Below, piece by piece: positions 8,364 through 15,954 of a stretch of DNA of 64,000 bases. The stretch's first letter is position 1. Each line of letters opens with the position of its first letter. The DNA is from Martinezella lusitana (lineage in GTDB: Bacteria > Pseudomonadota > Alphaproteobacteria > Rhizobiales > Rhizobiaceae). The notes under the pieces were generated by a model. It had not been told where the DNA came from. It saw only the letters and a list, made by a program, of their open reading frames with translations, and did not search any database. Location of the stretch: contig NZ_JAFEVL010000045.1 in NCBI RefSeq assembly GCF_016901135.1, forward strand, positions 372,001 through 436,000. The letters are read 5' to 3'. The position numbers and the translations under genes were made by a program.

Positions 8364-8924
8364 TCAGCGGGTTGAAAGCGCTGGCGGTGGTGGTGCGGCA
8401 GTCGTGCCGGAGCCGAGTGAGCGCTGGACCATCACGCTGTCGGCCCAGCGGCCGTAACGATAGGCGACGCCTGGCAATAAACCAACGCGAACGAAGCCGA
8501 ACCGTTCGTGCAGGGCGAGCGAAGCGACGTTGTCGGCATCAATATAGCCGATCATCTGCCGGAAACCGGCGGCTGCGCAGGCGTCGATCAGCCCGCGCAT
8601 GAGCAGGCTCCCAACGCCCTGGCCGATATGGTTGTGATGCACATAGATTGAGTGCTTGACCGTGTAACGATAGGCCGGGCGTTTGCGGAACAGCACCACA
8701 TAGGCATAGCCTACAACGTCTCCGCCTTTGATCGCGACGACATGAGGGAAGCGGCGGTTTTTCAAATTCTTGCGCCGCTCTCGCAGATCGTCCGGTTGCG
8801 GCGTGTCGCTATCGTCCACGCCATCCTCGATGCCGCGGCGAATGTGGCGGCGATAGATCGCCAACATGGCATCAACGTCGGTTTCCCGGGACGGGCGAAT
8901 GACGATTGTTTTGTCCTGCTCCAT
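8364..8924 (-). CDS. GNAT-family N-acetyltransferase (phosphinothricin-acetyltransferase-like)
   Basis: 186 residues with the GNAT fold: an opening IRPSRETDVDAMLAIYRRH, the acetyl-CoA loop GQGVGSLLM (near 103-111) and the downstream NVASLALHERFGFVRVG segment. Overall this resembles the Pat/Bar group, which acetylates small amino compounds. It begins 22 bases after the decarboxylase stop on the same strand, so both are likely cotranscribed. An attractive inference is acetylation of a polyamine or amino acid linked to the decarboxylase, but broad GNAT specificity prevents a firm assignment. The tail TTAAPPPPALSTR looks disordered. Confidence 0.82.
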   Translation of the reverse strand: MEQDKTIVIRPSRETDVDAMLAIYRRHIRRGIEDGVDDSDTPQPDDLRERRKNLKNRRFPHVVAIKGGDVVGYAYVVLFRKRPAYRYTVKHSIYVHHNHIGQGVGSLLMRGLIDACAAAGFRQMIGYIDADNVASLALHERFGFVRVGLLPGVAYRYGRWADSVMVQRSLGSGTTAAPPPPALSTR

Positions 8925-8946
8925 GACCGACCCTGAATTTCCCAGC

Positions 8947-11304
8947 CTATTCCGCTACGACATAGGTATAAAGCCGGATGCGGCCAGATGCATCGGTCTC
9001 GCGATAGAGCCCTTGAATCTCTACGTCAAATCCGGGGAAGGTGTTGAAGCTGGTCTCAAACATCTTGAGATAGTCGATCATGGGTTGTGCCTTATCCGTC
9101 AAGCGTTCGCCCGGCACGATGGTGGCGATGCCCGGAGGATAGACCACGAACGGCGTTGTTGCGATACGGCCCGCAATGGCGTCGATCGGCAGATATTCCA
9201 CATCATTGCGCACCAGGCAGCGCGCGGCATCATGCGGCGACAGGGCAATCGGGGGCAGGTGGTCAGCGGAGAACTGCTTTGTCTGAAGCGTACTGACATC
9301 GGCTTGGCGGAAGAAGTTGTGCATTTCCGCGCAGAGATCGCGCAGCCGTACCCCTGCATAGCGGTTCGGCCGGCGACGATAGAATTCGGGGATTGCCTCC
9401 TCCAGCAGCACATTGTCGTCGTGGAGCTTTTTGAAGGCGACGAGGCCGCTGATCAACGTGCCGGCTTTACTGGCCTCCACGCCGGGGGTGAGGAGGAACA
9501 GCAGGGAATTGAGGTCGTTCTTCTCCGCCACGATGCGGTTTTCCCGCAGATATTGCGCGACCACAGGCGCTGGAATGCCATGCTCGGCATAGGTACCGTT
9601 CGCCCGATCAAAGCCCGGGGTGAGCAGGGTGAGTTTGTTTGGATCGGTCATGGCGAAGCCCGGTTCCATCCCGGAAAAGCCGTGCCACGCCGCATCGGGC
9701 GTCAGGTGCCAGAAGGCGGGATTGGTGGCGAGTTGGTCGGTGGTGACGCTTTCCCAGGGCACGTCATGCACCGCGCCGGGACTGGACACATCCGGGATCG
9801 CCACCCGGTCCGGTACGAAAGGTTCGAAGAACCAGCGACGATCGGGACGAGGTTCCTTCTCCTCGAACTCGCGCCGCACGGCCCGGATCTTCTTGCGCAG
9901 TTCGATGCCGAGGCGGATCGTGTCGTCCCACAACACCACGCCCGAGCGCCCCTTCATCATCTGCGCGCCCACGTCGAGCGAGGCAAACAAGGGATAGAAG
10001 GGCGAGGTCGAGGCGTGCTGCATGAAGCTCTCGTTGAACCGCCGATGCTCCACGCGGCGCTTCTGGCCGGAGATATGCCGGTCCTTCATGTGAATCTGGG
10101 ACGCCTGCGAGAAGCTCGCGAGCTGTTTATGGGTGGATTGCGTGGCGATAATGCCCGGCGCATCGGGGCCAAGATCGGCAAGGCCCATGGCAAAGCGTCC
10201 GGCATATAGCGGGTGAAATTTCATGAAGCCCGCCCATGCCTCGTCGAAGAGGATGTAGTCGCACAGATGCCCGATGCGCTTGAGGATCATCTCGGCATTG
10301 TGGATCGTGCCGTCATAGGTGCACTGCTCCACCACCGCGACGCGGAACGGACGCGGCTTCTTGTAGGCATCAGGATCTTTTACCAGCGGATGGGTACGGA
10401 TTCGCTCTCGCAGGGCCTCCTCGTCCAAGGCCGCAAAATCTATCGGACCGATCAGCCCATGGACGTTGCGTTTGGTCGGCAGGTAAACGGGAATGCCGCC
10501 GGAGATCATCAGGGCGCCATGATGGGCGGCTTTGTGGTTGTTGCGATCGAACAGCACCAGATCACCGTCGGTCACGAGTGCGGAGAGCGCAACCTTGTTG
10601 GAGGTGGAAGTGCCATTCAGTACGAAATAGGTCTTCTCGGCGCCGAAGATCTTGGCTGCCTCCTTCTGTGCAGCAAGTGCCGGCCCCTCGTGGGTCAGCA
10701 GGTCGCCGAGGTCGAGCACCGAATTGTCGAGATCGTCGCGGAACACCGCTTCGCCCAGATGCTCCATGAACACCCGACCGATGGGGCTGCGGCTGTAGAA
10801 CACGCCGCCGTTGTGCCCGGGGCAGGTCCAGAGCTGGTTGCCTTCCTCGGCATAGTCCACCAGCGCGCCGAAAAACGGCGTCTTCAGCGTCTCGGCATAT
10901 TGCTTGAGCCGGCTGATAAGGTTCTTGGCGATGAAGGCAGGTGTTTCCTCGGAGAGAAAGACATAGCCGTCGATGAAGTCGAGCACCTCCACCGGCACGT
11001 CCTCGAAGCGTTTACGGCGGATCAGCAGGATGATCGGGAATTCGAGGCCGCGGCGGCGCATCAAATTGATGAGAGAGGCAGTCTTGCCCTCGAGGCCCTT
11101 CTTGCCCCAGTCGACCATCATGCAGCCTATGGCGGCGTCCGTCTGTACGGCTATCTCTGCGTCTTCCAGATTGCGCGCGCGCACAACCTCGAAGCCTGAG
11201 CGTTCGATCTCCTCAACGATCTGGTTATAACGGGTTCCTTCCAAATCCTCGTTGTCGAAGGCCGGCGTCGCGAACAAAAAGTTGAAACGTCTGAAATATT
11301 CCAT
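8947..11304 (-). CDS. Orn/Lys/Arg decarboxylase, PLP-dependent (fold type I, large form)
   Basis: 785 residues, the length of the large bacterial acid-inducible or biosynthetic lysine/ornithine/arginine decarboxylases. An N-terminal CheY-like wing domain (about 1-135) precedes the PLP domain, where FDEAWAGF (353-360) holds the cofactor-ring Asp and TQSTHKQLASFSQ holds the Schiff-base lysine (K393). The C-terminal domain ends in LYTYVVAE. It releases CO2 from a basic amino acid to give putrescine, cadaverine or agmatine in the cytoplasm. Which substrate is used cannot be told by eye. Its start is followed upstream by a 140-base control region containing a perfect palindrome (11393-11407). Confidence 0.92.
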   Translation of the reverse strand: MEYFRRFNFLFATPAFDNEDLEGTRYNQIVEEIERSGFEVVRARNLEDAEIAVQTDAAIGCMMVDWGKKGLEGKTASLINLMRRRGLEFPIILLIRRKRFEDVPVEVLDFIDGYVFLSEETPAFIAKNLISRLKQYAETLKTPFFGALVDYAEEGNQLWTCPGHNGGVFYSRSPIGRVFMEHLGEAVFRDDLDNSVLDLGDLLTHEGPALAAQKEAAKIFGAEKTYFVLNGTSTSNKVALSALVTDGDLVLFDRNNHKAAHHGALMISGGIPVYLPTKRNVHGLIGPIDFAALDEEALRERIRTHPLVKDPDAYKKPRPFRVAVVEQCTYDGTIHNAEMILKRIGHLCDYILFDEAWAGFMKFHPLYAGRFAMGLADLGPDAPGIIATQSTHKQLASFSQASQIHMKDRHISGQKRRVEHRRFNESFMQHASTSPFYPLFASLDVGAQMMKGRSGVVLWDDTIRLGIELRKKIRAVRREFEEKEPRPDRRWFFEPFVPDRVAIPDVSSPGAVHDVPWESVTTDQLATNPAFWHLTPDAAWHGFSGMEPGFAMTDPNKLTLLTPGFDRANGTYAEHGIPAPVVAQYLRENRIVAEKNDLNSLLFLLTPGVEASKAGTLISGLVAFKKLHDDNVLLEEAIPEFYRRRPNRYAGVRLRDLCAEMHNFFRQADVSTLQTKQFSADHLPPIALSPHDAARCLVRNDVEYLPIDAIAGRIATTPFVVYPPGIATIVPGERLTDKAQPMIDYLKMFETSFNTFPGFDVEIQGLYRETDASGRIRLYTYVVAE

Positions 11305-11392
11305 TTGGCCACCCGTTCTTGATCCGGCACGAGGTGTCGACGCATTTCATGACATGGTTGTGACAGGGTACCGAATGCCCGAGGGACCCGCA

Positions 11393-11407
11393 CAGAATGG
11401 CATTCTG
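11393..11407. promoter_or_regulatory. Perfect palindrome upstream of the decarboxylase gene
   Basis: CAGAATG-G-CATTCTG is a 7+1+7 inverted repeat about 90 bases upstream of the decarboxylase ATG, overlapping a tandem GAATGCC pair on the minus strand. It is a candidate operator; no cognate regulator is identified. Confidence 0.35.
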
Positions 11408-11448
11408 GCATTCATGTAGTGCGATGATGTAATGTCAAGAAAGGTGGA

Positions 11449-11664
11449 TCAGTGGGTAGCCTGGTTGATACACGCCAGCAATGACGGGTCTCCGGTTCGA
11501 TTTCTTTCAAGAGCGCCTGGCCCGCATGGCTGCAATCGGCCCATTGCAGACAAATTGGATGCGTAACGCGTCAACACGTCAACACCCGGAAAGTTCCTCG
11601 ACAGAAGCTTCCCGATCAACCGTTTTTCATTCTCGGTAAGCTGACGCCACGCTTCGCGAGCCAT
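11449..11664 (-). CDS. Small hypothetical protein, possibly a shortened gene
   Basis: A 71-residue open frame. The first 30 residues (MAREAWRQLTENEKRLIGKL and onward to FPGVDVL) look like a genuine protein with an amphipathic helix; from memory they recall the opening of a small uncharacterised family (DUF6984-like), which I could not verify. The remainder is low in protein character, so the frame may be shifted or decayed. There is no close operon partner. Confidence 0.35.
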   Translation of the reverse strand: MAREAWRQLTENEKRLIGKLLSRNFPGVDVLTRYASNLSAMGRLQPCGPGALERNRTGDPSLLACINQATH

Positions 11665-11688
11665 TCTTCTCCTCTCTCCCGATTTTCT

Positions 11689-12264
11689 CTATCGGCTTAG
11701 ACCTGACACCATCTGCATGATGAGGGTGATCCGGTGAGCACGGAAAGCGGGTCTTATTCTGCCGTGCCGTTCAAGCTGCGCTAAGCCGTGAAGTGCCGCC
11801 CAGAAAGTTTCGGTGGCGGTATCCACATCCTGGGAGAACGGCGCGATCACGGTCGCCATGGCTCCGAAACCCTCACGGAGCTGAGTTGGCGTGTCAGACC
11901 TGGCGAAGCGCAGACCGGTCGGCAGGACGAACATCGCCTCGTACATCGCAGGCCGGGCGAAAGCGAAATCGAGATAGGCGGTCGCGACGCCTTCCACCAA
12001 CTCCTTTGGCGTAGACGATGGCTGGATCGCGGCGCGGAGCATCGCTGCCAGCTCGCCGAAGCCTTCAAGTGCGACCGCTCCGACGATCGCATCGCGATTT
12101 TGGAAATGAGAATAGAGAACCGGCTGACTGAATTCTATCTCTTCGGCAAGACGCCGGATCGTGACGGAAGCCCAGCCCTCGCGTTCCGCGATAGTCCTCG
12201 CAGCAAGGACTATCCGTCGTTCACGCTCCTCCCGTTCCCTGGCCTTGCGTTCGCTGATTCCCAC
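11689..12264 (-). CDS. TetR-family repressor of the divergent DoxX-like gene
   Basis: 191 residues: an N-terminal TetR helix-turn-helix (VTIRRLAEEIEFSQPVLYSHF, about residues 34-54), with unusually charged leading residues KAREREERERR, and a C-terminal ligand domain of the WHG/TetR_C_13 kind. The start codon is GTG. The gene is divergent from the DoxX-like gene at 12408, and a 15-bp perfect palindrome lies between them inside a strong promoter, so repression of both genes is likely. The ligand is unknown. Confidence 0.88.
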   Translation of the reverse strand: MGISERKAREREERERRIVLAARTIAEREGWASVTIRRLAEEIEFSQPVLYSHFQNRDAIVGAVALEGFGELAAMLRAAIQPSSTPKELVEGVATAYLDFAFARPAMYEAMFVLPTGLRFARSDTPTQLREGFGAMATVIAPFSQDVDTATETFWAALHGLAQLERHGRIRPAFRAHRITLIMQMVSGLSR

Positions 12265-12327
12265 CTTGTGCCTCTATCTTCATTCGCGCGATTTCTCTGG
12301 AGCCGAAACTATCAAATAAAGCGGCGA

Positions 12328-12356
12328 TTGACAATCTAGCGACGCTAGAATATATT
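12328..12356 (+). promoter_or_regulatory. DoxX-gene promoter with TetR operator palindrome in the spacer
   Basis: TTGACA (12328-12333) and TATATT (12351-12356) are exactly 17 bases apart. The perfect inverted repeat TCTAGCG-A-CGCTAGA (12335-12349) fills the spacer. A repressor bound here would block RNA polymerase directly. The neighbouring divergent TetR gene is the obvious owner. Confidence 0.7.
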
Positions 12357-12407
12357 GCAGCGATATGAAGCGTCGATTGACATAGTGCATCACCGAAGAG
12401 AACATCA

Positions 12408-12770
12408 ATGAATCTTCCAATCCAAATCTTCACGGGCGCAACGGTGCTCGATACCATCCTTGTCTGGCTAGCGTCCGGAGCGTTTCTGGTCGGCGCTATC
12501 GTCAACGTGAGTGGACACTCGAAAATCCGCGCAGGTTTTGTGCGACTTGGTTTCCCATTCTGGTGGTGCTGGGTAACGTCCGCCCTTGAGCTCGCAACAG
12601 CGGTGCTGTTGGTCACAGCCGGCACCCGATACATTGGGGTCGCGTTGGGCACCTGCATCATGCTGGCCGCGATCGCGACCATTATGCGTATCCGGAACTA
12701 TCGAGAACTCCCGCCGCCTCTCGTGTTCCTATTGCTGCTGATACTGGCCAGTCTCAGCGGCCAGGCCTGA
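12408..12770 (+). CDS. DoxX-like small integral membrane protein
   Basis: 120 residues forming four predicted transmembrane helices (roughly 14-34, 46-65, 70-90 and 100-115), with the charged tail of helix three reading IMRIRNYRELPPP, as in the DoxX_2/DoxX-like families. Such proteins are often TetR- or MarR-controlled and linked to electrophile or redox stress. Expression is predicted from the palindrome-containing promoter 50 bases upstream. The flavodoxin-like gene follows on the same strand 186 bases later and may share control. Confidence 0.75.
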   Translation: MNLPIQIFTGATVLDTILVWLASGAFLVGAIVNVSGHSKIRAGFVRLGFPFWWCWVTSALELATAVLLVTAGTRYIGVALGTCIMLAAIATIMRIRNYRELPPPLVFLLLLILASLSGQA

Positions 12771-12956
12771 GCATCTCGCGGTAAACAGAGCCATCGGTCC
12801 GAGAATCCGCGCGTAGCCGTGCGGATAAAGGTCTCCATCGCCCAGGCGTCGGGTGTCATCCAAACTGCAGTCATCAACCCATCCGGAAGTCGCCGGACGG
12901 AGCGATCTCGTCTCCGGACAGCGCAAAGCAACGGCCCAAAGGAGGCCAAAATCACT

Positions 12957-13523
12957 ATGTCAAACACAGTCGTCGTCTATCATTCCGGCTACGGCCACAC
13001 GCAGCGGATGGCGGAAGCCATCGCGGAAGGTGCGGGCGGAGCGCTTTACGCCATCGACTCCGACGGCAACCTTTCAGATGATGGATGGGCTGCGTTGGAC
13101 GCCGCTGACGCCATCATCTTCGGATCGCCGACCTATATGGGCGGCCCGAGCTGGCAGTTTAAGAAGTTCGCGGACACCTCCTCGAAGGCCTGGTTTACCA
13201 ACAAGTGGCAGGACAAAGTCTTCGGGGGATTCACCAACAGCGCGAGTCTGAACGGCGACAAGCTCAACACGCTTGAATACTTCGTTCTTCTGGCTGGACA
13301 GCACGGAGGCCTGTGGGTCAGTCTGGGGATAAAGCCAGCGAACGTGAAGGCGTCGAAGCGGGACCACGCAAACAGGATGGGATCGTACATCGCGCCAATG
13401 GCCCAGAGCGATGCCGACGCAGCCCCGAGCGAGATGTCTGCCGGCGACCTCGAAACCGCCCTCCTTTACGGCGCACGCGTGGCAGGGGTTGCGCAGCGGT
13501 TCGCGTCGACTCAAGTCGCCTGA
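12957..13523 (+). CDS. Flavodoxin-fold NAD(P)H:quinone/FMN reductase (WrbA-like)
   Basis: 188 residues beginning VVYHSGYGHTQRMAEAI, the FMN phosphate loop of the flavodoxin/WrbA superfamily, followed by the FGSPTYMGGPSWQFKKF segment that cradles the isoalloxazine ring. A WrbA-like function, two-electron reduction of quinones to avoid semiquinone radicals, is likely. AGGAGG about 11 bases upstream supports the ATG at 12957. It lies downstream of the TetR/DoxX pair, consistent with a small electrophile/quinone response set. Confidence 0.82.
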   Translation: MSNTVVVYHSGYGHTQRMAEAIAEGAGGALYAIDSDGNLSDDGWAALDAADAIIFGSPTYMGGPSWQFKKFADTSSKAWFTNKWQDKVFGGFTNSASLNGDKLNTLEYFVLLAGQHGGLWVSLGIKPANVKASKRDHANRMGSYIAPMAQSDADAAPSEMSAGDLETALLYGARVAGVAQRFASTQVA

Positions 13524-13837
13524 TGCAATGCCCTAACTCCCAGCACTTGAAAGACCGATGAACCTGGCGAGCAGAGCATTGGTCAGCTACTGAAATAGAC
13601 TTGGCTTTCCGAACTAACAGGGGTCACGACCGGCTCGGTCGTGATCCCACACATGACCTGATTTTGCTATTAATTTCAAATCGTTGTCGGGATTTTCAAC
13701 GGGGTCAGCGTTCCGAGCCTGTTTACACCGATGCACGGCGGGCAAACGCTTTACGCTGGCTCGGGGCGACGGAGTGGTCTTGTAAATTATCAATATATAT
13801 TATATGAAATTATATAATGATTGTTTGGAGCGATGTT
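13524..13837. other. Intergenic region between flavodoxin-like gene and blh
   Basis: No convincing gene. It contains a stem-loop at 13620-13648 (12-bp arms pairing fully if one G-U is allowed, 5-base loop GGCTC), which may end the upstream transcript although no immediate T-run follows, and the very AT-rich blh operator region at 13784-13820. Confidence 0.5.
13784..13820. promoter_or_regulatory. AT-rich BigR-type operator/promoter of blh-bigR
   Basis: About 37 bases of almost pure A/T stand out from the GC-rich surroundings and include the perfect palindrome ATTATATAAT (13809-13818), 20 bases upstream of the blh ATG. BigR of Xylella and Agrobacterium is known to bind an AT-rich inverted repeat over its own operon promoter; position and composition match. 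Confidence 0.55.
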
Positions 13838-15133
13838 ATGAACCTTGTTAACGTCAGCGACCTGGTGACGGTGTCGGATCAACCAGACCTAACTGCCTTC
13901 GCCTCCCTTGTCGGACAGGGGTTTACCGCCGTCATTAACACCAGGCCGGATGGTGAAGAGGCAGGCCAACCGGGCAATGCCTCGGAATTCGCCGCTGCAC
14001 GATTGGCCGGCCTCGACTATACGTTCGTGCCGGTCACTGGTCCGACCATCACCGAGGCCGATATCCACGCCTTCCAGAAAGCGATAGCCGATGCGAAAGG
14101 GCCGGTCCTGGCCCATTGCAAGAGCGGGACACGGGCGCTCACGCTCTACGCGCTCGGTGAGGTGCTCGAGGGGCGGATGAAGAGCGAGGATATCGAACCC
14201 TTCGGCAAAGGCCACGGCTTTGACCTGTCCGGCGCGGCAGGCTGGCTTAAGCGGCGGGCCGGGAAAGCGGCGCGCGTCAAGGGTTTCTACGATGCACGCA
14301 CCGGTAGTATCCAGTACGTCGTCACCGATCCGGCGACGAGGGCCTGCGCCATTATCGATCCTGTACTCGACTTCGACGAGAAGTCCGGCGCGACCGCGAC
14401 CGTTCATGCCGATGCGATCCTGGACTATGTGCGGGCCGAAGGGCTTACGGTCGAATGGATTTTCGACACTCACCCCCATGCCGACCACTTTTCGGCTGCA
14501 CACTATCTGAAGCAGAAGACCGAGGCGCCAACCGCGATCGGCTCCCGCGTTGTCGACGTGCAGAAGCTTTGGCAGGACATCTACAACTGGCCGGAGTTGG
14601 CCACGGACGGCTCGCAATGGGACAGGCTTTTCGCGGATGGCGACACATTCAGGGTCGGTACCCTTGAAGGCCGCGTGATGTTCTCGCCCGGCCACACACT
14701 CGCCTCCGTCACCTACGTCATCGGCGACGCCACCTTCATCCACGATACGATCTTCATGCCAGATTCGGGTACGGCGCGCGCGGATTTTCCAGGCGGCAGC
14801 GCCAAGGCTCTTTGGAACTCGATCCAGCGGATTCTGGAGCTTCCCGACGAAACACGGCTCTTTACCGGCCACGATTACCAGCCGGGCGGGCGAAATGCGA
14901 AGTGGGAAAGCACGGTGGGCGAACAGAAGCGCGACAACGCGCATTTGTCTGGCATGACGGAAGACCGTTTCGTAGCGCTTCGCGAAGCGCGAGACCGGAC
15001 GTTGCCGATGCCAAAGCTGATCCTCCATGCGCTTCAGGTGAATATTCGCGGCGGTCGGTTGCCGGAGCCCGAGGATAACGGTCGGCGCTACCTCAAATTC
15101 CCGCTTGACGCACTGGAGGCGCGCGCATGGTGA
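13838..15133 (+). CDS. blh: Blh: bifunctional sulfurtransferase / persulfide dioxygenase
   Basis: About 431 residues in two domains. The N-terminal DUF442 (rhodanese/phosphatase-like) domain has the active-site loop HCKSGTR (Cys near 94). The C-terminal metallo-beta-lactamase domain has the metal motif HPHADH (near 212-217) and further ligands in SPGHT and FTGHDY, as in ETHE1 persulfide dioxygenase. It detoxifies hydrogen sulfide by handling persulfide and oxidising it to sulfite. I chose ATG 13838, which has TTGGAG upstream; ATG 13817 lies in the operator. The stop overlaps the start of bigR. Confidence 0.92.
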   Translation: MNLVNVSDLVTVSDQPDLTAFASLVGQGFTAVINTRPDGEEAGQPGNASEFAAARLAGLDYTFVPVTGPTITEADIHAFQKAIADAKGPVLAHCKSGTRALTLYALGEVLEGRMKSEDIEPFGKGHGFDLSGAAGWLKRRAGKAARVKGFYDARTGSIQYVVTDPATRACAIIDPVLDFDEKSGATATVHADAILDYVRAEGLTVEWIFDTHPHADHFSAAHYLKQKTEAPTAIGSRVVDVQKLWQDIYNWPELATDGSQWDRLFADGDTFRVGTLEGRVMFSPGHTLASVTYVIGDATFIHDTIFMPDSGTARADFPGGSAKALWNSIQRILELPDETRLFTGHDYQPGGRNAKWESTVGEQKRDNAHLSGMTEDRFVALREARDRTLPMPKLILHALQVNIRGGRLPEPEDNGRRYLKFPLDALEARAW

Positions 15134-15471
15134 CGGGAATCGAAAAATCGGCGCCTGCCGCTTTGCCGCCTGAGGAGATGGCAAGCCGGGCAGGCGAGGT
15201 CGCGACACTCTTGAAGACGCTGGCACATCCCGGGCGGCTGACGCTCGCCTGCGCGCTCGCCGAAGGCGAATATTCTGTTAGCGCGCTGGAGGAGAAGCTT
15301 GGCATCCATCAGCCAACACTCTCCCAGCAACTCGGCGTGCTGCGTGAGGCTGGCGTCGTCGAAACACGCCGGGAGGCCAAGCAGATCTTCTATCGTCTGA
15401 CGGAAGAGAAGGCGGCACGACTCATCCAAGCGCTCTACGCTATTTTCTGCGGTCCGGAGGGGCGGAGATGA
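15127..15471 (+). CDS. bigR: BigR: sulfide/persulfide-sensing ArsR-family repressor
   Basis: 114 residues with a winged helix-turn-helix (SALEEKLGIHQPTLSQQLGVL). The two sensory cysteines fall exactly at C42 (LTLACAL) and C108 (AIFCG), the positions described for BigR, where a disulfide or persulfide between them releases DNA. It overlaps the blh stop by 7 bases, so both are translated from one message and BigR represses its own operon. Confidence 0.93.
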   Translation: MVTGIEKSAPAALPPEEMASRAGEVATLLKTLAHPGRLTLACALAEGEYSVSALEEKLGIHQPTLSQQLGVLREAGVVETRREAKQIFYRLTEEKAARLIQALYAIFCGPEGRR

Positions 15472-15611
15472 TGCCTTACCTGCCCTCATTTTTCGGTGGG
15501 ATGCTGCTCGGTGCCAGTGTCATCTTCACCGGTCGCGTTCTCTTGGCGAGATGTATCCACATTTGGCGGCGCAAGCGGACCATTATTTTGCACGGCCTAG
15601 AAGGTTCGTGA
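15468..15611 (+). pseudogene. Truncated remnant of a membrane gene that normally follows bigR
   Basis: A 47-codon frame starting ATGATG, overlapping the bigR stop. The first 26 residues (MMPYLPSFFGGMLLGASVIF and onward) look like the first helix of a YeeE/YedE-type sulfur-compound permease, which in related species sits directly after bigR. The hydrophobic reading then breaks into RRKRTIILHG and stops, inside the 3' end of the opposite response-regulator gene. I read this as a deletion that removed the rest of the operon. Confidence 0.45.
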
Positions 15612-15954
15612 AGATCTCGACCAGTTCCTTGTCCATAAACGGCTTTTTCAAAACGGGCCGGTCGCGATAACCATCCCTGATGTCGTCACCGCTGTAGCCG
15701 GTTGAGAAGGCGAACGGCACACCGTGCGTGGCGAGCGCATCGGCGACGAGATAAGTCATATTGCCGTTCAAGTTCATATCCAGCATGGCGGCATCGAAAA
15801 CTTGAGATTCAATCAGAGCGATGGCCTGGTTGACCGTGGCGGCGCTGCTCACTGACGCACATCCAAGGTCCGCCAGCATGTCTTCGATCATGATGAGGAC
15901 CAGCATTTCATCCTCGACAACGAGCACACGCCGACCAGAAAGCAATTTATCCAT
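15583..15954 (-). CDS. Single-domain response regulator (receiver only)
   Basis: 123 residues making one CheY-like receiver: acidic pair in VVEDE (residues 14-15), phosphoacceptor D59 in AAMLDMNL, conserved Thr/Ser region AFSTGYSGD and Lys in LKKPF (103-104). The ATG at 15954 overlaps the kinase stop by 8 bases, so kinase and regulator are coupled. There is no output domain. In rhizobia such FAT GUY/HWE-linked receivers often act as phosphate sinks or in the general stress pathway. Cytoplasmic. Confidence 0.87.
   Translation of the reverse strand: MDKLLSGRRVLVVEDEMLVLIMIEDMLADLGCASVSSAATVNQAIALIESQVFDAAMLDMNLNGNMTYLVADALATHGVPFAFSTGYSGDDIRDGYRDRPVLKKPFMDKELVEIFTNLLGRAK

Noticed and set aside
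13601..13807. A 68-codon plus-strand frame before blh.
   Set aside because: It runs through a stem-loop and the AT-rich operator, has no ribosome site and no protein-like pattern.
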